Below, piece by piece: positions 24,975 through 33,243 of a stretch of 64,000 nucleotides of DNA. Source of the DNA: Burkholderia sp. S171. Lineage in GTDB: Bacteria; Pseudomonadota; Gammaproteobacteria; Burkholderiales; Burkholderiaceae. Below the pieces are notes generated by a model. That model saw only the letters and a program-made list of their open reading frames with translations, was not told the origin of the DNA and searched no databases. Position numbers and translations under genes: made by a program. How positions within the stretch are numbered: position 1 is the first letter of the stretch; each line of letters starts with the position of its first letter. The DNA lies in the NCBI RefSeq assembly GCF_009766085.1, contig NZ_LMUF01000035.1:96936-160935 (forward strand). The letters run 5' to 3'.

Positions 24975-26354
24975 ATGAAAAGAAAGATCGTCATCTGGAC
25001 CATGTTCATGCTTGCGGCCGGAGCGGCCCATGCCGCTAATTTCAATACCCAATGCAATTATTCGCACACGCTTCCCGATGACCCTATTGTTTATCCAGGG
25101 AAAGCGGGGGAGGCGATGGTGCACGATTTTTTCGGTAATACAAACACGAATGCGTCCAGTACCTACGATTCGCTGAACAGCAACAAAGCCACGACCTGCG
25201 ATTCGAATGCCGACCGATCGGCTTACTGGGCCCCGCAATTGAAACGAGCGTCCGGGGTCATCAATGCGACGTATGAGAAGACCTACTATAAGGACGATCA
25301 ACATGTGGCTTCTTATCCCATCAACGCTATTCCGTTGGGACTCCAGATGCTGGCCGGAGATCACATGGGGAAAGGGCCCAATCCCCATGTCAATTTCCTG
25401 TGCCTGGGCAGTGGCAATTACACCACGACAATGCCAACCAGCTGTCCGTCCAATAGCGCCAGCGGCGGTGACCCGTCGGAACTGGATATCTCCGTGCATT
25501 TTCCGGATTGCTGGGATGGTGTGAACCTGGTGCCGAATCTCGGAAGCGGCCGGGAGAATCGGATGAAGGGGTTGATGAAAGCGGCTAAGGGCAAGCTCAA
25601 CGTGGCGTATCGGAACTCCGATGGCACATGTCCCTCTGGTTATCCGGTCAAGATTCCTGAGCTTCAGTTGAACATCTCATATCCGCTTGGGGCCGATCCT
25701 GACTTGACCACCGCGCAGTTGTCACTCGATCCAATATTCCAGAACGGTCAATGGGTGCCGCAATGGGGCAGCATGTACACGGCTCACGGAGATTTCATCA
25801 ACGCGTGGCACGCGGAAAGCATGCAATTTATTGTCGACTCGTGCATGAACAAGCCGAGCACGCCGGGCTCAACGTGCGGCAAGAACATTCCAACCTATTA
25901 CTCTGCGGCAAGTGCAGACGTTCGACTGACCGGCAGCGGATCAACTGAGGCCACAGGCGCGACGCTTGTCTCAGATCCCGGCGACGTGATCTTCATTAAA
26001 TTTCCGACACCCGCCAATCTTGACGACTACGTCTACGCCAGTTCGTACCTTCAGACGCTCGCCGGCAACGTGAGCGATACCAGCACAATCACGCTGGATC
26101 TCTACGCGGCATCGACCGATTGGGACGATACGACGAAGCTGCCGAGCGCGGCATCGTGCACGACGCAAAAGATTGGCGGTATCTATCTTAATAACGCGCA
26201 GCAAGTCAGAAACAACGACATCTCCTCGTACGTTGCGTCACAAAAAGCGGCGGCGGCCACGCAAATCGGGATCTGCGTTCGCAATGCCACAGGGAAAACT
26301 GTGCAGTTCTCGTCGCGCGATGGTTCGTGGACGCCAGGGCTGTACTTGAAGTAA
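24975..26354 (+). CDS. Secreted DUF1996 domain protein
   Basis: 459 residues with a signal peptide (MFMLAAGAAHA) and a mature part matching DUF1996, a domain commonest in fungi and actinobacteria and thought to be extracellular. Visible features are DPIVYPGKAGEAMVHDFFGN, LKRASGVINATYEK, VHFPDCWDGVNL and a C-terminal beta-rich region after about residue 310 (LTGSGSTEATGATLVSDPGD) that may bind carbohydrate. Several Cys suggest disulfides. The substrate is unknown. AT-rich flanks and a lone position suggest acquisition. AGGAG lies 8 nt before the ATG. Confidence 0.85.
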   Translation: MKRKIVIWTMFMLAAGAAHAANFNTQCNYSHTLPDDPIVYPGKAGEAMVHDFFGNTNTNASSTYDSLNSNKATTCDSNADRSAYWAPQLKRASGVINATYEKTYYKDDQHVASYPINAIPLGLQMLAGDHMGKGPNPHVNFLCLGSGNYTTTMPTSCPSNSASGGDPSELDISVHFPDCWDGVNLVPNLGSGRENRMKGLMKAAKGKLNVAYRNSDGTCPSGYPVKIPELQLNISYPLGADPDLTTAQLSLDPIFQNGQWVPQWGSMYTAHGDFINAWHAESMQFIVDSCMNKPSTPGSTCGKNIPTYYSAASADVRLTGSGSTEATGATLVSDPGDVIFIKFPTPANLDDYVYASSYLQTLAGNVSDTSTITLDLYAASTDWDDTTKLPSAASCTTQKIGGIYLNNAQQVRNNDISSYVASQKAAAATQIGICVRNATGKTVQFSSRDGSWTPGLYLK

Positions 26355-26655
26355 TCGCTTGGTCTCGCCGCGCGATCCACGCGGCGAGAAAAACCTCGAT
26401 CACAGGTCGGAACCAATCCCCGCCGAATGTTGTTCATCTCGTTTTTATCGATAAAATCCAATTGTCTTGATAATTTGAAATCAATCGTAGCGATAAATTA
26501 ACTATTAATATGCGGCAACAGGACGCATCGAATACACACAAAACATTTTTCGAGAAAGTTGGATTAAGTGAACCCTTGAAATCGCGCTACCCTTCTCCCG
26601 AGACTGATTAAAAGTCTAAACGTAATATCTCAAAAACGTTGAAATCGGGCAAGGT
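26355..26655. other. AT-rich regulatory region ahead of cyoA
   Basis: About 300 bp, AT-rich, containing the 14-bp palindrome at 26443-26456. A TTGATA at 26467 could be part of a promoter but has no good -10 partner. I see no reading frame here. Confidence 0.5.
26443..26456. promoter_or_regulatory. Perfect 14-bp palindrome upstream of cyoABCD
   Basis: TTTTATCGATAAAA is fully self-complementary and lies about 200 bp before cyoA in AT-rich DNA. It may be an operator for a dimeric regulator of the quinol oxidase genes; the regulator is not identifiable. It is not a match to the FNR/ANR consensus. Confidence 0.4.
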
Positions 26656-27546
26656 ATGAAACAAAAATCCGGGTCGGGGTTTTGCAAGCCGTTAGCAATT
26701 TTCCCTGCTCTTCTGCTGTCGGGCTGTGGTCAGATGGATCTTCTCGATCCTAAAGGCAGCATCGGACTGGCTGAGAAGAATCTCATTCTTACATCCACGT
26801 ACGCCATGCTGATCGTGGTGGTGCCGGTGATCTTCCTGACGCTGTTGTTTGCGTGGAAGTATCGGCAATCGAATACGTCGGCTGAATATTTACCCAAGTG
26901 GGCTCACTCTACCAAGATAGAAATCGTGATCTGGCTCGTCCCGAGTCTGATCATTTTATATCTGGGTATATTGACGTACAAAAGCACGCACGCGCTTGAT
27001 CCTTATAAGCCGCTCGTGTCAGACGTCAAACCAATTAATGTCGAAGTGGTCGCGCTCGACTGGAAATGGTTATTCATTTATCCGGATCTGGGTATTGCAA
27101 CGGTAAACCGGATCGAGTTTCCGGTCGGTACGCCGGTGAACTTCAAGATCACGTCGGATTCCGTGATGAACTCATTTTTCATCCCGCAACTGGGTGGGCA
27201 AATTTACGCAATGGCCGGCATGCAGACCAAACTGCATTTGATCGCCGACGAGGCGGGTGACTACGCCGGCATCTCCGCGAATTTCAGTGGTCAAGGCTTC
27301 TCGGACATGAAATTCCGCGCCGTTGCGACTACGCCCGAGGAGTTTGCGGCCTGGGTCGCGAAGGTGAAGTCATCGCCGAGTCAGCTCGACGGCGTGAACT
27401 ACGCGGCGGTTGCGTTGCCGACCGAAAAGCATCCGGTCCAGTACTTCTCCAAGGTCGACGCGAATCTGTTTCAGAGCATCGTCGCGAAATATAACAACGG
27501 GCATGCTCGCAACATACCCGACCCGATCTGCCGCACGAAGGGATAA
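26656..27546 (+). CDS. cyoA: Cytochrome bo3 ubiquinol oxidase subunit II
   Basis: A 296-residue lipoprotein subunit: lipobox LLSGC, two membrane helices and a cupredoxin domain. It has SFFIPQLGGQIYAMAGMQTKLHL but lacks the CuA cysteines of CoxB, which marks it as quinol-type. It takes part in ubiquinol oxidation with CyoB. First gene of cyoABCD; cyoB starts 3 bp after the stop. Confidence 0.96.
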   Translation: MKQKSGSGFCKPLAIFPALLLSGCGQMDLLDPKGSIGLAEKNLILTSTYAMLIVVVPVIFLTLLFAWKYRQSNTSAEYLPKWAHSTKIEIVIWLVPSLIILYLGILTYKSTHALDPYKPLVSDVKPINVEVVALDWKWLFIYPDLGIATVNRIEFPVGTPVNFKITSDSVMNSFFIPQLGGQIYAMAGMQTKLHLIADEAGDYAGISANFSGQGFSDMKFRAVATTPEEFAAWVAKVKSSPSQLDGVNYAAVALPTEKHPVQYFSKVDANLFQSIVAKYNNGHARNIPDPICRTKG

Positions 27547-27549
27547 GCC

Positions 27550-29553
27550 ATGTTTGGAAATCTGTTGGGAAAATTAACGCTAGCGGACATACCGTTCGAT
27601 CAGCCGATCATCATGGGCGCGGCAGCGTTCATGGCGCTCATTGTGCTGGCCGTGGTCGTCGGGCTGACGTGGTTCAAGAAGTGGGGCTATCTGTGGAGTG
27701 AATGGCTGACTTCGGTCGATCACAAGAAGATTGGCGTGATGTATATCGTGGTGGCGGTGTTAATGCTGCTGCGCGGTTTTGTCGATGCGCTCATGATGCG
27801 CACGCAACTCGCGCTCGCTTATAACGGGCCGGGATTTCTGCCGCCCGAGCATTACAACCAGGTCTTCACGGCGCACGGCGTCATCATGATTTTCTTCATG
27901 GCGATGGCGTTCATGATCGGCTTGATGAACATTGTCGTGCCGCTGCAAATTGGCGCACGCGATGTCGCGTTTCCGTTCATCAACTCGCTGAGTTTCTGGA
28001 TGACCGCGCTTGCCGCCATCCTGATCAATATCTCGCTGGTGATCGGGGACTTCGCGCAAACCGGCTGGCTCGCATATCCGCCGTTGTCGGAGCTGCAATT
28101 CAGTCCGGGGGTGGGTGTCGACTACTATTTATGGAGTCTGCAGCTGTCCGGCATAGGAACGTTGCTGACTGGCGTCAACTTCTTCGTGACCATCATCAAG
28201 ATGCGCGCGCCGGGCATGACGCTCATGAAGATGCCGGTGTTCACCTGGACGTCGCTGTGCTCGAACGTGCTGATTCTCGCCACGTTCCCGATCCTGACCG
28301 CAACGCTCGCGTTGCTGGCGCTCGACCGTTACCTCGGCATGCATTTCTTCACGAACGACGGTGGCGGCAACGCCATGCTTTACCTGAACCTGATCTGGGC
28401 ATGGGGACACCCGGAGGTGTACATCCTGGTGCTGCCGGCGTTCGGCATCTACTCGGAAGTCGTGGCTACGTTCGCGAAAAAGCCGTTGTTCGGCTACAAG
28501 ACGATGGTCTACGCCACGTGCTCGATCATGGTGCTGTCGCTGCTCGTCTGGCTGCATCACTTCTTCACCATGGGTTCCGGCGCGAACGTGAATGCGTTTT
28601 TCGGGATCATGACGATGATCATCGCCATTCCGACCGGCGTGAAGATCTTCAACTGGCTGTTCACCATCTATAAGGGGCGGCTAGAGTTGTCGTCGCCGGT
28701 GTTGTGGACAATCGGCTTCATGATCACGTTCACCGTTGGCGGCATGACGGGCGTGTTGCTGGCCGTGCCGGGCGCGGACTTCGTGCTGCACAACAGCTTG
28801 TTCCTGATCGCTCACTTCCATAACGCGATTATCGGCGGCGTGGTGTTCGGATATCTTGCCGGCTTCACGTACTGGTTCCCGAAGGCGTTCGGTTTCAAGC
28901 TGAACGAAACGCTCGGCAAGTGCGCGTTCTGGTGCTGGTTCGTCGGTTTCTGGACAGCGTTCATGCCGCTGTACGTGCTCGGTTTCATGGGCGCGACGCG
29001 TCGCATGAATCACTACGACACGCCGGGCTGGCAGCCGTACATGATTATCGCGTTGATTGGCGCGTTGATCATTCTCGTGGGCGTGGTGTTCCAGATCGCT
29101 CAGGTTGTTGTCAGCGTCGTGAAACGGAATTCGCCGGCGTACAAAGACGTCACGGGTGACCCGTGGAACGGCCGAACCCTCGAATGGGCGACCAGTTCGC
29201 CGCCGCCTGTCTATAACTTCGCGGTCGTGCCGGTGGTCCATGAACTCGACGCGTTTGCACACATGAAGGAACGCGGCCGCACACGCCACGCTGTTGAGGA
29301 TTATCGCGACATCCACATGCCGCGCAACACGAGCGCGGGTCTGTTCGTTGGCTTGTTCAGCCTGGCGATCGGTTTTGCGCTGGTCTGGCACATCTGGTGG
29401 CTCGCCATCGCGGGGCTGGTGGGCGTGGTCGTCACGCTGATCCTTCGTAGCTACAACAACGACATCGACTACACCATTTCCGCTGAAACCGTCGCTGGCC
29501 TGGACGGCACGCCGACGCCAGCGCGGACGCGGGACCTGCAGGAGGCACTGTAA
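27550..29553 (+). CDS. cyoB: Cytochrome bo3 ubiquinol oxidase subunit I
   Basis: The 667-residue catalytic subunit, longer than CoxA by extra helices at both ends as is normal for CyoB. Haem-copper ligands are present in FTAHGVIMIFFMAM, WGHPEVYILVLPAFG, LHHFFTMG and LIAHFHNAIIGG. It reduces oxygen with electrons from ubiquinol and pumps protons. cyoC begins at the last base of its stop codon. Confidence 0.97.
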   Translation: MFGNLLGKLTLADIPFDQPIIMGAAAFMALIVLAVVVGLTWFKKWGYLWSEWLTSVDHKKIGVMYIVVAVLMLLRGFVDALMMRTQLALAYNGPGFLPPEHYNQVFTAHGVIMIFFMAMAFMIGLMNIVVPLQIGARDVAFPFINSLSFWMTALAAILINISLVIGDFAQTGWLAYPPLSELQFSPGVGVDYYLWSLQLSGIGTLLTGVNFFVTIIKMRAPGMTLMKMPVFTWTSLCSNVLILATFPILTATLALLALDRYLGMHFFTNDGGGNAMLYLNLIWAWGHPEVYILVLPAFGIYSEVVATFAKKPLFGYKTMVYATCSIMVLSLLVWLHHFFTMGSGANVNAFFGIMTMIIAIPTGVKIFNWLFTIYKGRLELSSPVLWTIGFMITFTVGGMTGVLLAVPGADFVLHNSLFLIAHFHNAIIGGVVFGYLAGFTYWFPKAFGFKLNETLGKCAFWCWFVGFWTAFMPLYVLGFMGATRRMNHYDTPGWQPYMIIALIGALIILVGVVFQIAQVVVSVVKRNSPAYKDVTGDPWNGRTLEWATSSPPPVYNFAVVPVVHELDAFAHMKERGRTRHAVEDYRDIHMPRNTSAGLFVGLFSLAIGFALVWHIWWLAIAGLVGVVVTLILRSYNNDIDYTISAETVAGLDGTPTPARTRDLQEAL

Positions 29554-30161
29554 TGCTGCAAAAGACTATCCCACTCGATCTACCGGGATCGCACGATGAC
29601 CACGGCGCGTCGAATACCGTGCTGGGGTTCTGGGTGTACCTGATGACCGACTGCATTATTTTTGCGTCGTTATTCGCAGTGTTCGCGGTCATGGGCCATC
29701 AGTTCGCCGACGGCCCTTCCGGCAAGGACGTGTTCGAGCTTCCCGGGGTCATGCTGGAAACGGCCATCCTGTTGCTGAGCAGTATCACGTTCGGCTTCGG
29801 CATGCTGGCCGCTCACAAGGGCAAGTCGACCGCGCTGCTGGCATGGCTCGGCGTGACGTTCGTGCTGGGCGCGGTGTTTATCGTGCTGGAAATCCACGAG
29901 TTCAGCCTGCTGATCGCGCAGGGTTACGGACCTGATCGAAGCGCGTTTTTATCTGCGTTCTTCACGCTGGTCGCAACGCACGGCTTGCACGTTACCGTTG
30001 GCCTGATCTGGATGGCGGTCCTGGCGGTGCAGGTAATCGGCAACAAGAAAGTTACCCAACGCGATCTGACGCGCCTCACGTGTCTCAGCCTTTTTTGGCA
30101 CTTTCTGGACATCTTGTGGATTTGCGTCTTTACCTTTGTTTATCTGACGAGCGTCGTATAA
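29553..30161 (+). CDS. cyoC: Cytochrome bo3 ubiquinol oxidase subunit III
   Basis: A 202-residue membrane protein with five predicted helices, the short form of oxidase subunit III. Recognisable segments are VLGFWVYLMTDCIIFASLFAVF and the terminal FWHFLDILWICVFTFVYL. It overlaps the cyoB stop by one base and abuts cyoD, so expression is tightly coupled. Confidence 0.95.
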   Translation: MLQKTIPLDLPGSHDDHGASNTVLGFWVYLMTDCIIFASLFAVFAVMGHQFADGPSGKDVFELPGVMLETAILLLSSITFGFGMLAAHKGKSTALLAWLGVTFVLGAVFIVLEIHEFSLLIAQGYGPDRSAFLSAFFTLVATHGLHVTVGLIWMAVLAVQVIGNKKVTQRDLTRLTCLSLFWHFLDILWICVFTFVYLTSVV

Positions 30162-30494
30162 ATGGCAAACGCACATTCAATCGATACCGGCGCGGGCCAC
30201 GGCAGCGTGCGCTCGTATGTCATCGGCTTCGTCCTGTCGGTCGTGCTAACGGCCGCGGCTTTTGGACTGGTCATGCAACAAGCGTTGGGGCCGACAGAAT
30301 CGATCATCGCCATCGCGGTGCTCGCGTTCATTCAAATCCTCGTGCACCTGGTGTTTTTCCTGCATATGAACACGTCTTCATCGCAGCGATGGAACCTGCT
30401 TTCGCTTGGATTCGCCGTGCTGGTGGCGGTGATTCTGATCGGCGGAACGTTGTGGGTACTCCATAACGTCGGTGCACACATGATGTCGCGCTAG
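30162..30494 (+). CDS. cyoD: Cytochrome bo3 ubiquinol oxidase subunit IV
   Basis: A 110-residue protein with three helices and the family segment QILVHLVFFLHMNTSSSQRWN. CyoD helps CuB assembly in the bo3 oxidase. It starts immediately after the cyoC stop and ends the operon before a strong terminator. No cyoE paralogue follows; ctaB in the cox block could supply haem O. Confidence 0.95.
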   Translation: MANAHSIDTGAGHGSVRSYVIGFVLSVVLTAAAFGLVMQQALGPTESIIAIAVLAFIQILVHLVFFLHMNTSSSQRWNLLSLGFAVLVAVILIGGTLWVLHNVGAHMMSR

Positions 30495-30524
30495 GTCGCA
30501 GACGTTCTGCCGACTGGACGCTGA

Positions 30525-30562
30525 GCGGCGCCAGAGGGAAACCTCTGGCGCCGCTTTTTATT
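30525..30562 (+). terminator. Terminator of cyoABCD
   Basis: A perfect 13-bp stem, GCGGCGCCAGAGG and CCTCTGGCGCCGC, closing a GAAA loop, followed by TTTTTATT. A textbook intrinsic terminator. Confidence 0.95.
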
Positions 30563-30614
30563 GGCGCGTGTCGGTAGGCGTCGGGGCACATCGCGCACAC
30601 GCAAATCAAGCGGG

Positions 30615-30650
30615 CAAAGAAAAGCCCGCCGTCTTTCGACGGCGGGCTTT
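30615..30650 (-). terminator. Terminator of rpoH
   Basis: AAAGCCCGCCGTC / GACGGCGGGCTTT around a TTTC loop (30621-30650). On the minus strand it is followed by TTCTTTG, fitting the end of rpoH; it may also back up the cyo terminator. Confidence 0.85.
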
Positions 30651-30700
30651 GAAGTCTTCTCTACACGCCGCTCATTCAGCGTTCATGCACAGCTAAAAGC

Positions 30701-31636
30701 TCAAGCGTATTCGTGCAGCGCCGTGCGCATTTTCTTCATTGCGCTGGCTTCGATCTGGCGAATCCGTTCCGCCGACACGCCAAATTCGTCAGCAAGTTCA
30801 TGCAACGTCTTGCCGCCCGAGCCGTCGTCTTCCACTTCGAGCCAGCGCGCCTGAACGATCCGGCGGCTGCGTTCGTCGAGCGATTCGAGCGCGGTCGACA
30901 ACCCTTCGCTTTGCAGCTTGTCGAACTGACGCGATGCAAGCACGTTGGTCGGCTCATTGTGCGAATCCGCCAGATAAGCGATAGGCGCATAAGACTCTTC
31001 GCCGTCGTCAATCTGACCTTCCAGCGCGATGTCGCCGCCGGAAAGACGCGTTTCCATTTCCGAGACTTCCTCGCGCTTCACATTCAGCTCTTTCGCCAGG
31101 CTATCGACCTCGTCCGGCGTAAATGCGTTGTGCCCGGTCTTGTGGCTGCGAAGGTTGAAAAACAGCTTGCGCTGCGCCTTCGTGGTCGCCACTTTCACCG
31201 TGCGCCAGTTGCGCAGGATGTACTCATGAATTTCAGCCTTGATCCAGTGCATGGCATACGACACCAGCCGCACGTTCTGTTGCGGATCGAAGCGTTTCAC
31301 GGCTTTCATCAAGCCGATATTGCCTTCCTGAATCAGGTCGGCGTGGGGCAGCCCATAACCCAGATAATTGCGGGCAATCGATACCACCAGGCGCAGGTGC
31401 GACAGCACGAGCTGACGCGCGGCATCGAGGTTGTCGTTGTCACGGAATTCGGTGGCGTACTGACGTTCTTCCGACGGCGTTAGCATCGGAATCCGGTTGA
31501 CAGCCGAAATGTAGGCGTCGATGTTGCCGATCTGGCCGGTCAACATGGACGACTGCGCAAACGTCAGCGCACCTGCCGAAGCGGCCTTGGCCGGCGCCGA
31601 GTGTCCAGTATTCGGGAGGGTCATCGCATTGGTCAC
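30701..31636 (-). CDS. rpoH: Heat-shock sigma factor RpoH (sigma-32)
   Basis: A 311-residue group 3 sigma factor directing heat-shock transcription. Region 2 is intact (DLIQEGNIGLMKAVKRFDP, VRLVSYAMHWIKAEIHEYIL), the RpoH box reads QRKLFFNLR, and region 4 ends with a helix-turn-helix (TLHELADEFGVSAERIRQIE). The start is GTG 31636 with AAGGAG 9 nt upstream. The promoter is overlapped by a CIRCE operator, so HrcA probably represses it. Confidence 0.97.
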   Translation of the reverse strand: MTNAMTLPNTGHSAPAKAASAGALTFAQSSMLTGQIGNIDAYISAVNRIPMLTPSEERQYATEFRDNDNLDAARQLVLSHLRLVVSIARNYLGYGLPHADLIQEGNIGLMKAVKRFDPQQNVRLVSYAMHWIKAEIHEYILRNWRTVKVATTKAQRKLFFNLRSHKTGHNAFTPDEVDSLAKELNVKREEVSEMETRLSGGDIALEGQIDDGEESYAPIAYLADSHNEPTNVLASRQFDKLQSEGLSTALESLDERSRRIVQARWLEVEDDGSGGKTLHELADEFGVSAERIRQIEASAMKKMRTALHEYA

Positions 31637-31645
31637 GCTGGTGTG

Positions 31646-31681
31646 CTCCTTATCAACAAAAAACCCGATGAAAAACCGGGT
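31646..31681 (-). promoter_or_regulatory. rpoH 5' leader hairpin and U-run facing the ribosome binding site
   Basis: On the minus strand, ACCCG (31681-31677) pairs with CGGGT (31667-31663), followed by five more Ts (31662-31658), six bases and AAGGAG (31651-31646). The hairpin plus T-run looks like a weak terminator. Alternatively the U-run can pair with AAGGA of the ribosome binding site, like FourU RNA thermometers. Confidence 0.45.
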
Positions 31682-31692
31682 CTAGCAGGATA

Positions 31693-31719
31693 TTAGCACT
31701 CTGCTATTTCGAGTGCTAA
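31693..31719 (-). promoter_or_regulatory. CIRCE element (HrcA operator)
   Basis: TTAGCACTC (31693-31701), nine bases, GAGTGCTAA (31711-31719): a perfect match to the CIRCE inverted repeat bound by the HrcA heat-shock repressor. It overlaps the likely -10 box of rpoH. hrcA itself is not in this window. Confidence 0.95.
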
Positions 31720-31745
31720 AGATTAGAGGGGCCTTGTGTGTCCAA
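31717..31745 (-). promoter_or_regulatory. Putative promoter of rpoH
   Basis: Minus-strand TTGGAC (31745-31740), a 17-bp spacer and TCTTTA (31722-31717). The -10 is weak but ideally spaced, and its overlap with CIRCE explains how HrcA would block it. Confidence 0.5.
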
Positions 31746-32020
31746 GTTCCCATACGCTATTAGAATCTTCGCTCCAATAGCTACTAAGTGCTTTCCCGTA
31801 GTATTGCACGCCGCGAAACGCTTTCGTCGTCAAACTTACCGAAAGAAATTTGCAAGATTTCGCATGATTTACCCGTCAATCTGGATTTTACGAAACTTAA
31901 TTCCGCGTTTTCGGCATTCAGCAGAACTCTTCTGAGCACCTTTTTAAGACCGTCTCTAAAATGGCGACTTGCTGCGTTTGCAGCGAGCCTGTCTTGTGAG
32001 AATCCAGCTCCGGAGTATTC

Positions 32021-32587
32021 ATGCAGAAGAAAAAAAGTGTCTGGCAAAAGCGCTCTTTCTACGGTGCCCTGGTCGGTGCGCTGGTCTTGGCTTCGGCCAC
32101 TGCCCACGCCGATCAGTTCGGCTTGCAGATCGCTGGCGGGGTTGCCGACCATGACGTCCGAAAGGCGGATGTCGGCGTAGTCTGGGACCCCAACTGGACC
32201 TGGTGGGAAATCGGCGGTTTCCACTTTACGGTTGTGGGCGAAGCGCACGTGGCCTACTGGGATATTCGCGAAAGTCAGGCCTCGAATCCGGGCATCTGGG
32301 AATTCGGCCTCACGCCGATGTTCCGTTTCATCAAAAGTGCGGGATGGTTTCGGCCCTACGTGGAAGCGGGCGTAGGTGTACGCCTCTTGTCGCACGTTCG
32401 CGAGACCGAGACGCGGACCTTCTCTTCAGCCTTTCAGTTTGCCGACGTCGTGGGCGTGGGCGCTCAATTCGGCGCGCATCAAAACTACCAGGCGGGCTTC
32501 CGGTTTCAGCATTTATCCAACGGCGGTATCGAACACCCTAATCCTGGTATAAATTTCAGCCAGATATATTTGCAATACAACTTCTGA
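32021..32587 (+). CDS. pagL: Lipid A deacylase PagL-like acyloxyacyl hydrolase
   Basis: A 188-residue outer-membrane beta-barrel protein with a signal peptide (ALVGALVLASATAHA). PagL removes the 3-O acyl chain of lipid A. The C-terminal signature FQHLSNGGIEHPNPGINF holds the catalytic His and Ser, and the protein ends in Phe like outer-membrane barrels. I could not place the acidic residue of the triad with certainty. It is followed by the small NTF2-like gene. Confidence 0.88.
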   Translation: MQKKKSVWQKRSFYGALVGALVLASATAHADQFGLQIAGGVADHDVRKADVGVVWDPNWTWWEIGGFHFTVVGEAHVAYWDIRESQASNPGIWEFGLTPMFRFIKSAGWFRPYVEAGVGVRLLSHVRETETRTFSSAFQFADVVGVGAQFGAHQNYQAGFRFQHLSNGGIEHPNPGINFSQIYLQYNF

Positions 32588-32633
32588 CGGGGACCGCGTC
32601 CATCGGTTCCTCAAGCGTGAGAGGAATCGAAAG

Positions 32634-33029
32634 ATGCCGGCACAACCCATCGATACGCCCATCGAGGCAATCCGTGAACTCGAGCGGGACCGTTTCCGCG
32701 CGATGGTCGACGGTGACGGCGAATTGCTGGACGCGCTGCTGGCGGAGAACGCCAGCTACGTCCATACCAATGGCAAGCGCGAGACGAAACGTCAGTTCAT
32801 AGACGCGATCACGGCGGGGCGCCGGCGGTATCGGCAGATCGAGATTCAGTCGCAGGACGTGATGCCGGGCGGACGAGACACGTGGATCGTGTTTGGGCGC
32901 GCGTTGCTCGAGATGGAGTCGAAAAACGGCGCTTTGTTGTTCCCGATCGCGTACACGGCCATCCACATTCAGGTCGATGGGCAATGGCAGTTGCTCGCGA
33001 TGCAGGCAACACGCGTGGCGCTGGATTAG
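32634..33029 (+). CDS. NTF2-like (SnoaL/DUF4440) protein
   Basis: A 131-residue protein with the cone-shaped NTF2 fold: IRELERDRFRAMVDGDGELLDALLAENASYVHTNG, then TKRQFIDAI and a C-terminal WQLLAMQATRV strand. Family members range from enzymes to binding proteins, so no function can be assigned. It follows pagL by 46 bp and may be co-transcribed. Confidence 0.82.
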   Translation: MPAQPIDTPIEAIRELERDRFRAMVDGDGELLDALLAENASYVHTNGKRETKRQFIDAITAGRRRYRQIEIQSQDVMPGGRDTWIVFGRALLEMESKNGALLFPIAYTAIHIQVDGQWQLLAMQATRVALD

Positions 33030-33243
33030 CACCGGTTCGACGCCGTTCGGTCGGGCGTCGCGGTTCGGCCGGCGGTTCGGCGCCTTGTGAGCGCCGGCCG
33101 CCATGTCGATACCGGTCGTGTTTTATCGCCTGCTTCGCAAATTTCTGCTGCACGTTGACCGGGAAGCGGTAGCTAACTGGATCAACGCGCGTCACTTGTT
33201 TCTACTACTCACTTACTGCTCGTTGCTGGAAAGCCGCGGCCGC

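Larger units (their letters stand above)
31637..32020. other. Divergent regulatory region between rpoH and pagL
   Basis: About 385 bp. The left 110 bp carries the rpoH leader hairpin, CIRCE element and promoter. The right part leads to pagL and holds an imperfect hairpin near 31918-31938. A short forward frame at 31738-31935 overlaps the rpoH promoter and looks spurious. Confidence 0.65.

Noticed and set aside
26467..26484. FNR/ANR box in the cyo control region (TTGAT...ATCAA)
   Set aside because: The half-sites are separated by 8 bp where the consensus needs 4, so it is not a credible site.
31738..31935. A 65-codon forward frame before pagL
   Set aside because: It starts inside the rpoH promoter region, has no ribosome binding site and no recognisable product.
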